From Ancylobacter sp. Lp-2 (GTDB lineage Bacteria; Pseudomonadota; Alphaproteobacteria; Rhizobiales; Xanthobacteraceae), in NCBI RefSeq assembly GCF_020523795.1, contig NZ_JAJALI010000005.1:124001-188000 (forward strand): a stretch of 64,000 nt of DNA, written 5' to 3'. The notes under the pieces are model-generated. The model ran no database searches. It was given only the letters and a program-made list of their open reading frames with translations, and was not told the origin of the DNA. The position numbers and the translations under genes are program-made. Positions 8,379 to 19,266 of this stretch are shown here, piece after piece; position 1 is the first letter of the stretch, and each line of letters begins with the position of its first letter.

Positions 8379-8492
8379 GACGTGCCATCATGGGGGATGC
8401 GTCCCCCGGGACGTTGCCATTACAGACGTCCCCATCGCAGACGTGCCCATCGAAGACTGTCGTTTGAAGACCGTCATCTGACGTGCCGATCG
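8379..8492 (+). repeat. Five iterated copies of a GACGTGCCCATCG-like motif
   Basis: Copies of about 13 bases begin at 8379, 8410, 8425, 8440 and 8480; the central three are exactly 15 bp apart, and the copies at 8425 and 8440 differ by one base. The array fills the gap between pxpA and the araC-type gene. It could be a multi-site operator for the AraC-type regulator or a decaying tandem repeat. Confidence 0.55.
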
Positions 8493-8580
8493 AACTGCCC
8501 CGGCGCGCCGCGATCCAGCGGCGGCACCGGCTCCGGGGGCGCCCTGCGGCCGCCCCTTCCTTGGATCGGAGGAGCATGAC

Positions 8581-9540
8581 ATGCGTGCCAGCTACTCGAC
8601 CGATCAGGCGGCGCCCGCCCAGCGGCGCCAGTTCTGGCAGGACGCCGTCTCGAAGACCTATTTCCCGCTCGACCTGCGCTTCGGCGCCGGCACCGAGTTC
8701 AATGGCAGCCTCGGCGCGTGGTCGCTCGGCCCGGTGGCGGTATCGCGCAACGTGTCGGACGGACTGCTGTACCGCCGCCACCAGCGTCATCTCGTCGCTG
8801 AGCGCGAGGAATGCTACCTCATCACCGTGCCCGAGCTCGCCGAGATCCGCTTCGAGCAGGATGGCCGGCAGGTGCACTGCCGCCCCGGCTCCTTCCTCAT
8901 CGAGCGCAGCCACCTGCCCTATGAGTTCAGCCACCGCGATCCCGCCGCGCTGTGGGTTATGAAGGTGCCGAGCGCGGTGCTGCGCGCCCATATCGCCCGG
9001 CCGGAGCGGCTCGCCACGCTGCAATTCGACGCCACCCGCGCGGTGGGCGCGCTGTTCGTCGACATGCTCAGGCTCACCGGCGCGCGCATCGACGAGATGG
9101 ACGAGCCGGCGCGCGCCCTGATGGGCAAGCAGCTGGTCGACCTGCTCGCCATGGCGATCGAGGCCGACGAGCGGGTGCTGGCCGGCCATTCCTCCAGCGT
9201 GCGCAACGCGCATCTGCACCGCTGCGAGCACTTCATCCGCGCCCGGCTCGGCGATGTCCGGCTGGCGCCGCAGGCGGTGGCGGAGGGGTGCGGCATTTCG
9301 GTGCGCTACCTGCACCAGCTGTTCGAAGCCGAAGGTATTACGGTTTGCGCCTACATACGCAACCAGAGGTTGCTCGCCTGCGAGGCAATGTTGCGCGATC
9401 CTCTTTGCCGCAAGTCGATCTCCGAGATCGCCTATGAATGGGGCTTCGGCGACCAGGCCCAGTTCAGCCGCAACTACCGCGCCCGCTTCGGCTGCACGCC
9501 GAGCGAGACGCGCTCCGTCTCCCGTTCCCCCGCGAGCTGA
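8581..9540 (+). CDS. AraC family transcriptional regulator
   Basis: A 319-residue activator with an AraC-binding-like (cupin-type) sensor domain over about residues 20-190 and a C-terminal double helix-turn-helix over about 215-315. The second helix region reads ISEIAYEWGFGDQAQFSRNY followed by RFGCTPSE, the classic AraC signature. The ATG follows a GGAGCATGAC site. It lies 50 bp upstream of an aminotransferase on the same strand and downstream of an iterated motif, so it may regulate itself and the aminotransferase. The inducer is unknown. Confidence 0.9.
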   Translation: MRASYSTDQAAPAQRRQFWQDAVSKTYFPLDLRFGAGTEFNGSLGAWSLGPVAVSRNVSDGLLYRRHQRHLVAEREECYLITVPELAEIRFEQDGRQVHCRPGSFLIERSHLPYEFSHRDPAALWVMKVPSAVLRAHIARPERLATLQFDATRAVGALFVDMLRLTGARIDEMDEPARALMGKQLVDLLAMAIEADERVLAGHSSSVRNAHLHRCEHFIRARLGDVRLAPQAVAEGCGISVRYLHQLFEAEGITVCAYIRNQRLLACEAMLRDPLCRKSISEIAYEWGFGDQAQFSRNYRARFGCTPSETRSVSRSPAS

Positions 9541-9590
9541 TCGCGGGGGGTTCTCCCCGCTACAGGTTCCCCGCCTCAAGGTTTCCCCGC

Positions 9591-10970
9591 ATGTCCGCCA
9601 ATTCGCTCCACAGCCTGGATGTGGCCCACCACCTCCATCCCGTCACCAATCTGCGCCGCCACGAGCGCCAGGGCCCGATCGTTATCGACCGCGGCGACGG
9701 CATCTATGTCTATGACGACGAGGGCCGCGAATATATCGAGGCGATGGCCGGGCTGTGGAGCGTCGGCGTCGGCTTCGGCGAGCCGCGCCTCGTCGAGGCG
9801 GCGACCAAGCAGCTGTCCAAGCTGCCCTACTACCATGTGTTCTCGCAGAAGGCGCACGCGCCGTCGGCGCTGCTCGCCGCCAAGCTGGTCGAGCTGGCCC
9901 CGGCCGGGCTCACCCACGTCTTCTTCACCAATTCCGGCGCCGAGGCCAACGACAGCGTCATCAAGTTCGTCTGGTACTACAACAACGCGCTCGGCCGCAC
10001 CGAGAAGAAGAAGTTCATCTCCCGCGAAGGCGCCTATCACGGGATCACCATCGCGGCGGGCAGCCTCACCGGCCTCGCCGGCAACCAGAAGGGCTTCGAC
10101 CTGCCGCTGTCCTTCGCCCGCCACGTCTCGCGCCCGCACTACTATCGCAACGCCCTGCCGGGCGAGACCGAGGCGGATTTCGTCGAGCGCCTCGGCAAGG
10201 AGCTCGAGGACCTGATCCTGGCCGAGGGGCCGGAGACGGTCGCCGCCTTCATCGGCGAGCCGCTGATGGGCGCCGGCGGCGTCATCGTGCCGCCGAAGGG
10301 CTACTGGCAGAAGGTGCAGGAGATCTGCCGGAAGTATGACGTGCTGGTCATCGCCGACGAGGTGATCAACGGCTTCGGCCGGCTCGGCACCATGTTCGGC
10401 TCGGAGACGCTCGGCATCCAGCCGGACATCCTGGTCTGCTCGAAGCAGATCACCTCCTCCTACCAGCCGCTCGCCGCCGTGCTGATCAAGGACGAGATCT
10501 ACCAGGCGATCGCCGACCAGTCGGAGAAGCTCGGCACCTTCGGCCACGGCTACACCACCGGCGCCCACCCGGTCGCCACTGCGGTGGCGCTGGAGAACCT
10601 CGCCATCATCGAGGAGCGCGGCCTCGTCGCCCGCGCCGCCGCCATGGGCGAGTACATGCGCGCCGGCCTCGCCCGCTTCGCCGATCACCCGCTGGTGGGC
10701 GAAGTGCGCGGCATGGGCCTGATCGCCGCCGTCGAGCTGGTGGCGGACAAGGAGACCAAGGCCCGCTTCGACCCGGTCGGCAAGGTCGGCCTCAAGCTGT
10801 TCGACCGCGCCCACGATCACGGTCTGATCATCCGCGCCATCGGCGATTCCATCGCCTTCTGCCCGCCGATGATCATCACCGAGGAGCAGATCGACGAGAT
10901 GCTGCGCCGCTTCAAGGTGACGCTGGACGAGATCACCGACTGGGTGAACGCCGGCATGCCGGACGCCTGA
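9591..10970 (+). CDS. Class III (omega) aminotransferase, PLP-dependent
   Basis: A 459-residue cytoplasmic fold-type I transaminase. SGAEAND at 115-121, EGAYHG at 146-151, the ADEVINGFGRLG cofactor-binding stretch with D256, and the Schiff-base lysine K285 in CSKQITSSYQPL are all present, so it should be active. The open frame extends 51 codons upstream, but that part overlaps the AraC gene and the ATG at 9591 matches the family N-terminus. It ends just before a strong terminator. Relatives transfer amino groups from omega-amino acids, polyamines or taurine to pyruvate or 2-oxoglutarate; which applies here cannot be told. Confidence 0.88.
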   Translation: MSANSLHSLDVAHHLHPVTNLRRHERQGPIVIDRGDGIYVYDDEGREYIEAMAGLWSVGVGFGEPRLVEAATKQLSKLPYYHVFSQKAHAPSALLAAKLVELAPAGLTHVFFTNSGAEANDSVIKFVWYYNNALGRTEKKKFISREGAYHGITIAAGSLTGLAGNQKGFDLPLSFARHVSRPHYYRNALPGETEADFVERLGKELEDLILAEGPETVAAFIGEPLMGAGGVIVPPKGYWQKVQEICRKYDVLVIADEVINGFGRLGTMFGSETLGIQPDILVCSKQITSSYQPLAAVLIKDEIYQAIADQSEKLGTFGHGYTTGAHPVATAVALENLAIIEERGLVARAAAMGEYMRAGLARFADHPLVGEVRGMGLIAAVELVADKETKARFDPVGKVGLKLFDRAHDHGLIIRAIGDSIAFCPPMIITEEQIDEMLRRFKVTLDEITDWVNAGMPDA

Positions 10971-11000
10971 TCGATCGCCTCTCCACGGCAAGAACCATCG

Positions 11001-11033
11001 ATCCCGCCCCGGCTTCCGGGGCGGGATTTTCTT
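11001..11033 (+). terminator. Intrinsic terminator after the aminotransferase
   Basis: A perfect 10-bp stem (11001-11010 with 11018-11027), a seven-base loop and a TTTTCTTT tail, 30 bp after the aminotransferase stop. It separates the araC/aminotransferase unit from the hyuA operon. Confidence 0.9.
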
Positions 11034-11334
11034 TGCCCGATCCACGCCGTCTGCCACGCCCCATGCCGCACCCGCCGTGGCCGGGCAGCGCTACTGACCA
11101 TTTTGCAGGCAGCGCACGATCGAGCCCACAAATCGGGCCATTATCGCTCTCAGACGCAAAGCTTGCTGCGCGGAGCGTCAAGAGCGTCGCCGCGAAACGA
11201 CGTTTAATCCTTGCCGACACCTCCGACATCGCCTCCCCGCCGCCCTGACGCCGGCGGCCGGATCCCTTCCGGCCGACCCGTGCGCATGCGCGGCCGGGGC
11301 GGGCGGAGCGGACCTGGGACAAGGAAGCGCAGCC
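11034..11334 (+). promoter_or_regulatory. Upstream region of the hyuA-to-xanthine-dehydrogenase operon
   Basis: About 300 bp without a credible gene. It must contain the promoter of the long plus-strand operon that follows. A GC-poorer stretch at about 11155-11215 is the best place to look. I see no clear operator dyad. The region ends with the AAGGA ribosome-binding site at 11321-11325 used by the GTG start of hyuA. Confidence 0.35.
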
Positions 11335-13359
<2,025 letters not shown>

Positions 13360-13364
13360 GACCG

Positions 13365-15311
13365 ATGACCGAGCTCGACCCCGTGACCTTCGAGGTCCTC
13401 AAGAACTCCTTCATCACCAGCGTCGACCAGATGGGCGAGCAGATCCTGCGGACCTGCTATTCCTTCGTGATCTACAATCACGACTTCTCCAGCGCGCTGC
13501 ACGACGCCGACGGCGAATGCGCCGCCCAGGGCAATGCCGACATCGCCGTGCATGTCGGCACGCTGCACTTCACCTGCAAGGAAGTGATGCGCCACTTCGA
13601 GGGCGACATGCATGAAGGCGACGTCTACGCCATCAACGACCCCTATGCCGGCGGCACGCATTTCTCCGACGTCCGACTGATCCGTCCGGTGTTCGCCGAG
13701 GGCAAGATCATCGCCTTCGCGCAGTCCAACGGCCACTGGTCGGATGTCGGCGGCTCGGTGCCGGGCTCGTTCGACGTCTCGGCGAAGGAGATGTTCAAGG
13801 AAGGCCTGCGCATCACCCCGGTGCGGCTGTTCGACAAGGGCCGCTTCTGCAAGGACGTCGCCCACCTCATCGCCTCCAACACCCGCGACCCCGCCTCGAT
13901 CATCGGCGACATCCAGGCGCAGGCGCAGGCCACCGCCGTCTGCGAGCGCGAGATCCACCGGCTGGTCGGCAAATATGGCCGCGAGACGGTGAAGACCGGC
14001 CTGTCCGCCGTGCAGGACTATGTCGAGCGCTCGGTACGCCAGCGCATCGCCGCGCTGCCGGATGGCGAATGGGAGACGGTGGACTTCATCGACCGCGACC
14101 CGGCCGGCGGCGAGGGCATGATCCCCATTCGCATCAAGCTCACCATCAAGGGCGACAAGGCGATCTACGATTTCACCGGCTCGCACCCGGTGATCGGCTC
14201 GATCTACAATTCCGCCTTCGGCACCACCTTCTCGGCGGTGGCGGCGGGCATGAAGACCTTCTTCCCCGATTTGCCGCTCAATTCCGGCTTCTACCGCTGC
14301 TTCGAGATCATCAAGCCGGCCGGCTCGATCGTCGACGCCCAGTGGCCGGTCGCGGTGACCGGCTTCCTGATGCCGTTCGAGAAGATCATGAACGCCATCT
14401 ACGAGATGTGGTCGAAGCTGATGCCGGAGCGGGCGCTCGCCTGCGCCTTCAACCTCGAATATCTGCTCACCGGCGGGCGCGACGCCCGCACCCCGGACAA
14501 GCCGATCTTCATGTTCTACGACTGGCTGCCCGGCGGCTGGGGCGGGCGCAACGGCAAGGATGGCGCCAACGTCACCACCGCCTGCTTCGGCACCGGCATG
14601 ATGGCGCAGCCGGTCGAGGGCCAGGAGCGCGCCAACCCGATCCTCACCACCGAATGCGAGATCCTGCGTGACTCACCCGGTCCCGGCCGCTGGCGCGGCG
14701 GCGCCGGCGTGGTGAAGACCTCGGTGATGCTGGAGGCCGAGAAGACGGTCATCTCCTATATCTGCGACCGCGAGCGCGCGGTGGTGTGGGGCATCGAGGG
14801 CGGCCTGCCCTCCATGCCGCACGGCCTCACCCTCAAGCGCGCCGGCGCCGATGAGGAGGAGCGGCTCGGCTCGATCTTCTCCGACGTGCCGATCAGCGAG
14901 GGCGACGTGTTCTCGCGTCCCACCGCCGGCGGCGGCGGCTTCGGCGACCCGCTGGAGCGCGACCCTGCCCTCGTGCTGGAGGACGTGAAGGACGACTACG
15001 TCTCGGTCGAGCGCGCCGCCAAGGACTATGGCGTGGTCGTCGAGACCATCGACGCCGAGCTGTGCGAGTACCGCATCGACCTCGCCGCCACGGCAGCCCT
15101 GCGCGAGGTCATCCGTGCCCGCCGCGTCACCGAGGCCCGCCTCGACCCGGCGCTGGTCGCTGCGCGCTACCAGGCCGGCGAGATCGACGCCCTCGACGCC
15201 ATCCGCCAGCACGCGGTGATCCTCGACTGGGGCACCGGCGAATTGCTGCCGGAATCCACCCGCCAGTTCCGCGAGGTGTTCGAGCGCCGCTCGATCGCCG
15301 GCTGGGCCTGA
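13365..15311 (+). CDS. hyuB: Hydantoinase/oxoprolinase family protein, subunit B
   Basis: A 648-residue HyuB-type subunit, partner of HyuA. It starts DPVTFEVLKNSFITSVDQMG, a standard HyuB opening, and contains NDPYAGGTHFSDV, the GHWSDVGGSVPGS stretch and GGGGFGDPLERD near the end. It is longer than many HyuB proteins (about 550-600 residues). The additional C-terminal 80 residues after the GDP motif look alpha-helical and unremarkable. Spacing to hyuA is 5 bp; the next gene begins 135 bp later after a strong Shine-Dalgarno, so the operon likely continues. Confidence 0.92.
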   Translation: MTELDPVTFEVLKNSFITSVDQMGEQILRTCYSFVIYNHDFSSALHDADGECAAQGNADIAVHVGTLHFTCKEVMRHFEGDMHEGDVYAINDPYAGGTHFSDVRLIRPVFAEGKIIAFAQSNGHWSDVGGSVPGSFDVSAKEMFKEGLRITPVRLFDKGRFCKDVAHLIASNTRDPASIIGDIQAQAQATAVCEREIHRLVGKYGRETVKTGLSAVQDYVERSVRQRIAALPDGEWETVDFIDRDPAGGEGMIPIRIKLTIKGDKAIYDFTGSHPVIGSIYNSAFGTTFSAVAAGMKTFFPDLPLNSGFYRCFEIIKPAGSIVDAQWPVAVTGFLMPFEKIMNAIYEMWSKLMPERALACAFNLEYLLTGGRDARTPDKPIFMFYDWLPGGWGGRNGKDGANVTTACFGTGMMAQPVEGQERANPILTTECEILRDSPGPGRWRGGAGVVKTSVMLEAEKTVISYICDRERAVVWGIEGGLPSMPHGLTLKRAGADEEERLGSIFSDVPISEGDVFSRPTAGGGGFGDPLERDPALVLEDVKDDYVSVERAAKDYGVVVETIDAELCEYRIDLAATAALREVIRARRVTEARLDPALVAARYQAGEIDALDAIRQHAVILDWGTGELLPESTRQFREVFERRSIAGWA

Positions 15312-15446
15312 GCCTTCGTCGCCGCAACCTTTTCGCCGCGACATTCTTTGCCGCTCCGGCGGCGCGACGCAGTGCGTTCGGAGAGGAGGCGACGGGTCAT
15401 CCCGCCGGTCTCCTCCCGCCAAAAACCAACCAGAGGAAGAAGAGAC

Positions 15447-16535
15447 ATGCCGACCACCGCCCTCTCCCGCGTGAAGCGCCGCGCCCTCGCCGGCGCCGCC
15501 CTCCTCGCTTTCGCCGCCGCCTCGCTGTCGCCCGCCGCGGCGGAGACGAAGTGGTTCCCGATGAAGATCTATGACAGCTCCTCGGGCAAGCCGGTGCCGG
15601 CGGAATACACCCCGCTCGCCAAGGCCGAGAAGCCCTACAATATCTGCGTGCTGTTCCCGCACATGAAGGACAGCTTCTGGGTCGCGGTCGCCTATGGCGT
15701 GGTCAAGCAGGCCGAGACCTCCAACGTCAACATGACCCTCTACGAGGCCGGCGGCTACGAGAACCTGCCCAAGCAGCTCTCCCAGTTCGACGACTGCATG
15801 GCGGCGAAGGCCGACGCCATCATCGTCGGCGCGATCTCCGGCGCCGGCCTGATGAAGAAGTTCGAGGAGGCCAAGGCCAAGGGCATCCCGGTGGTCGGCG
15901 TCACCAATCCGCTGCCGCCCAACGCGCTGCCGGCCGCCAACTATGTCGATTTCTTCGCCATGGGCGAGGTCACCGGCGACGGCCTGCTCGCGCAGTCCAA
16001 GCCCGACGAGGACCTCAACATCGTCACCTTCCCCGGCCCGGCGGGCTCGGGCTGGGCGGAAGCCTTCAATGACGGCTTCAAGAAGGCGGTGTCGAAGAAC
16101 CCGAAGGCCAAGATCCTCGGCGAGAAGTTCGGCGATTCCGGCGTCGCGGTGCAGCTGCAGCTGATCCAGGACGCGCTGCAGGCCTATCCGTCGATGAACG
16201 TGATCTGGGGCAGCGCCCCCACCGCCGAGGCCGCCATCGGCGCCGTCGCCGAGGCCGGCCGCTCGGACATCAAGGTGATCTCCTCCTATGAGAACCAGGC
16301 GATGCTCGACGCGCTGACCCGCGGCGACATCCTCGCCTTCGCCACCCAGTACCCGGTCGGCGAGGGCGCCATCGCCATCGACCAAGCGATCCGGCTGATC
16401 GAGAAGAAGCCGGTGATCAGCCTGGTGCAGCCGATCGCCGCGGTGATCGACAAGACCACCGTGCCGAACCTGCAGATGGACCTCGTGCTCGCCCCGGCCA
16501 GCTGGAGCCCGGTCTACTCCGTCAAGGCGAAGTAG
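15447..16535 (+). CDS. Periplasmic sugar-type binding protein, TorT-like
   Basis: A 362-residue periplasmic binding protein of the type I (ribose-binding-like) fold. A twin-Arg/Lys n-region and hydrophobic stretch end in SPAAA, giving a signal peptide of about 32 residues. The mature start ETKWFPMKIYDSS resembles TorT, the TMAO-sensing periplasmic protein, and such TorT-like proteins are also found with ABC importers. The ATG at 15447 follows AGAGGAAGAAGAG. The ATPase and two permeases follow, so this copy most likely delivers substrate to an importer rather than to a sensor kinase. The ligand is unknown. Confidence 0.87.
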   Translation: MPTTALSRVKRRALAGAALLAFAAASLSPAAAETKWFPMKIYDSSSGKPVPAEYTPLAKAEKPYNICVLFPHMKDSFWVAVAYGVVKQAETSNVNMTLYEAGGYENLPKQLSQFDDCMAAKADAIIVGAISGAGLMKKFEEAKAKGIPVVGVTNPLPPNALPAANYVDFFAMGEVTGDGLLAQSKPDEDLNIVTFPGPAGSGWAEAFNDGFKKAVSKNPKAKILGEKFGDSGVAVQLQLIQDALQAYPSMNVIWGSAPTAEAAIGAVAEAGRSDIKVISSYENQAMLDALTRGDILAFATQYPVGEGAIAIDQAIRLIEKKPVISLVQPIAAVIDKTTVPNLQMDLVLAPASWSPVYSVKAK

Positions 16536-16561
16536 GACCCCCACGGGCGCCGGTACCGCGT

Positions 16562-16597
16562 CGAGGCTCCGTGCGTGTCCCCGCGCACGGAGCCTCG
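16562..16597 (+). other. Intercistronic stem-loop between binding protein and ATPase genes
   Basis: A perfect 14-bp inverted repeat (16562-16575 with 16584-16597) around an eight-base loop, with no T tract after it. Its position after a binding-protein gene and before the membrane components is typical of mRNA-stabilising or partially terminating hairpins that keep binding protein in excess. Confidence 0.7.
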
Positions 16598-16663
16598 CGT
16601 GGCCCGGGAACTGCATCGATCCCCTCGCGGGACCGAAGGCGAGCGGCGACTGTAGGACATCGG

Positions 16664-18217
16664 ATGAACACCAGCGCAGAGCACGAGCAGGCGGCGCCCA
16701 CCGGCGCGCCCCTGCTGGAGCTGAAAGGCATATCGAAACGCTTCACCGGCGTGCGCGCCCTCGAGCATGTCGATCTCGACGTGCGGGCGGGCGAGCTGCA
16801 CGTGCTGTTCGGTGAGAACGGCGCCGGCAAGTCGACGCTGATCAACGTCATCTCCGGCACCTTCCCGCCGGACGAGGGCACGTTCCGCTTCGACGGCGAG
16901 GAGATCCGCCATCTCTCGCCGCAGCGAGCGCGCGCCATCGGCATCAGCCCGGTGTTCCAGGAATTCTCGCTGGTGCCGAGCCTCACCGTGGAAGAGAACC
17001 TGTTCCTCGGCCGCGAGATATCGGCCGGCGGCGTGCTACGCGCCGGGGCGATGCGCAAAAAGGCCCGCGCGCTGATCGACGAGCTCGGCTTCGACCTCGA
17101 TCCCGGCCGGCGGGTCGACGATCTCTCGCGCGCCCACCAGCAGATGGCGGAGATCGCCAAGGCCCTGCTCGGCAAGGTCCGCCTGCTCATCCTCGACGAG
17201 CCGACCGCCTCGCTCACCGAGCGCGAGACTGGCCGCCTGTTCGAACTGATCGCCAAATTGAAGGCGCAGGGCGTCGGCCTCATCTATGTCTCGCACCGCA
17301 TGCGCGAGATCCGCGCGCTGGCCGACCGGGTGACGGTGCTGCGCGACGGCCGCCACATCCGCACCCTCGACGCGGCCAGGGTCACCGATGGCGAGCTGGT
17401 CGAATTGATGACCGGCCGCCGCATCGACGTGCTGTTCCCGACCATCGAGCACGCCCCGGCCGAGGTGGCTGTCGATGTCGAGGGCCTCACGCTTGCCGAC
17501 GGCTCGGTGCAGGAGGTGAATTTCCACGCCCGCGCCGGCGAGATCACCGGCATTGCCGGGCTGGTCGGCTGCGGCAAGTCGGAGCTGGTGCGCGCGATCT
17601 ACGGGCTGGAGCCGGTGGCCGCCGGCACGGTCCGCATCGACGGCACGCCCTATGACGCTCCGACCCCGCGCGCGAGCCTGAAGCGCGGCGTCGCCTATTT
17701 CCCGGCCAACCGGGTGGCGGAGGGCCTCGCTTTGTCGCGGCCGATCCGCGAGAACGCCTCGCTCACCGCGCTCGACCTGCCCGGCTTCGCCCGCTTCGGC
17801 CTGCTGCGGCAAGGCAGCGAGCGCGGCCTCGTCGCCGCCGCCATGGAGCGGCTCAAGCTGCGCCCGCCCAATATCGAGCGGCCGGCCGGCGCGCTGTCCG
17901 GCGGCAACCGGCAGAAGGTGATGCTCGGCCGGGCGCTGACCCGCGACCTCAAGGTCTTCCTGTTCGACGAACCGAGTGTCGGCATCGATGTCGGCGCCAA
18001 GCTCGAGGTCTATGAATTCATGAAGCAGCTGGTGAGCGAGGGCGCGGCGGTGATTGTCGTCTCCTCGGAACTGCCGGAGGTGCTGGCGCTCTCCAACCGC
18101 CTCTATGTCATGCATCACGGCCGCATCGCCGCTGAGCTCAGCGGCACGGAGAAGACCGAGCAGAACGTGCTCGCCTCCTTCTTCAAGGAGCATCTGGCGA
18201 CGACGGAGGCGGCATGA
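16664..18217 (+). CDS. Sugar-type ABC transporter ATP-binding protein (RbsA/MglA type, two ABC domains)
   Basis: A 517-residue protein with two tandem ATPase domains. The first has Walker A GENGAGKST at residues 50-58 and Walker B LLILDEP; the second has a modified P-loop GLVGCGKSE and the signature LSGGNRQKV. Such two-domain ATPases drive ribose/galactose-type importers. The ATG at 16664 follows TAGGACATCGG; a longer upstream frame would cover the stem-loop and is not used. The stop overlaps the next permease start (ATGA). Confidence 0.92.
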   Translation: MNTSAEHEQAAPTGAPLLELKGISKRFTGVRALEHVDLDVRAGELHVLFGENGAGKSTLINVISGTFPPDEGTFRFDGEEIRHLSPQRARAIGISPVFQEFSLVPSLTVEENLFLGREISAGGVLRAGAMRKKARALIDELGFDLDPGRRVDDLSRAHQQMAEIAKALLGKVRLLILDEPTASLTERETGRLFELIAKLKAQGVGLIYVSHRMREIRALADRVTVLRDGRHIRTLDAARVTDGELVELMTGRRIDVLFPTIEHAPAEVAVDVEGLTLADGSVQEVNFHARAGEITGIAGLVGCGKSELVRAIYGLEPVAAGTVRIDGTPYDAPTPRASLKRGVAYFPANRVAEGLALSRPIRENASLTALDLPGFARFGLLRQGSERGLVAAAMERLKLRPPNIERPAGALSGGNRQKVMLGRALTRDLKVFLFDEPSVGIDVGAKLEVYEFMKQLVSEGAAVIVVSSELPEVLALSNRLYVMHHGRIAAELSGTEKTEQNVLASFFKEHLATTEAA

Positions 18218-19266
18218 GCGTGCAAGCCTCGGTTCCCAACGCCTCCACGCCCCACGCCCCCGCCCTCGCCGCCCGTCCCGGCATCGCCGCCTCCGCGCGC
18301 GGCCTCATCGGGCGCATCGGCTTCCTGCCGGCGCTGCTGATCCTGGTGGTGGTCGGCATGTCCGCCGCGGACCCGCAATTCTACGGGCCGATCAACATCC
18401 TCAACATCCTGCGCAACGCCGCCTTCCTCACCATCGTCGCCTGCGGGCAGGCGCTGGTGATCATCGGCGGTGGCTTCGACCTGTCGGTCGGCGCGGTGGT
18501 GGCGCTGGCCAGCGTGGTGACGGCCAAGGTGATGGGCATCGCCGCCGCCGCCTTCCCCGGCAATGACCTGATGGCCATCGCCTGCGGCGTCGCCGCCGGG
18601 CTCGGCAGCGGCGCGGCGGTCGGGCTTATCAACGGGCTGTGCGTCGCCCGGCTGAAGGTGTCCGGCTTCGTGGTCACGCTCGGCACCATGTCGGCGACAG
18701 CCGGCGTCGCGCTGATGATCACCTCCGGCATCCCGGTCTACGGCATGCCGCAGAGCTTCGTGCGCGATTTCGGCCGCGCCCAGTTCCTCGGCCTGCCGAC
18801 CGCCATCTATGTGGCGCTCATCGTGCTGGCGGTGATGGTGTTCGTGCAGCGCCGCACTTTGTTCGGCCGCTATGTCTACGCCATCGGCGGCAATGCCGAT
18901 GCCGCCATCGTCTCCGGCGTCGGCATCCGCCGGCATCTGGTCGGCACCTACGTGCTGTCCGGCGTGCTCGCCGCGCTGGCCGGCATCCTGCTCACCGCCC
19001 AGGTCGGCTCCGGGCAGGCGAGCTTCGGCGGCGACCGCATGATGCTGCAATCCATCGCCGCCGCCGTCATCGGCGGGGTCAGCCTGCGCGGCGGCGTCGG
19101 GCGGGTGGAGATCGTCGCGGTCAGCGCGCTGTTCCTCACCATTCTCGGCAATGCCCTCAACCTGCTCCACATCGATTCGCGCCTGCAACCGGTGTTCCTC
19201 GGCGTCATCATGGTGGCGGCGGTGGCGCTGGACGAACTCGGCCGGCGGAGGAAGTCCCGTGTCTGA
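18214..19266 (+). CDS. Sugar-type ABC transporter permease (RbsC family), first copy
   Basis: A 350-residue inner-membrane permease with about eight or nine hydrophobic segments. Family marks include IIGGGFDLSVGAVVALASVV, the LGTMSATAGVALMI stretch and GGVSLRGGVGRVE near the C-terminus, which in RbsC-type proteins reads GG.S..GG.G. It is coupled to the ATPase by ATGA and overlaps the next permease by 8 bp. Having two different RbsC-type permeases suggests a heterodimeric channel. Confidence 0.9.
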   Translation: MSVQASVPNASTPHAPALAARPGIAASARGLIGRIGFLPALLILVVVGMSAADPQFYGPINILNILRNAAFLTIVACGQALVIIGGGFDLSVGAVVALASVVTAKVMGIAAAAFPGNDLMAIACGVAAGLGSGAAVGLINGLCVARLKVSGFVVTLGTMSATAGVALMITSGIPVYGMPQSFVRDFGRAQFLGLPTAIYVALIVLAVMVFVQRRTLFGRYVYAIGGNADAAIVSGVGIRRHLVGTYVLSGVLAALAGILLTAQVGSGQASFGGDRMMLQSIAAAVIGGVSLRGGVGRVEIVAVSALFLTILGNALNLLHIDSRLQPVFLGVIMVAAVALDELGRRRKSRV

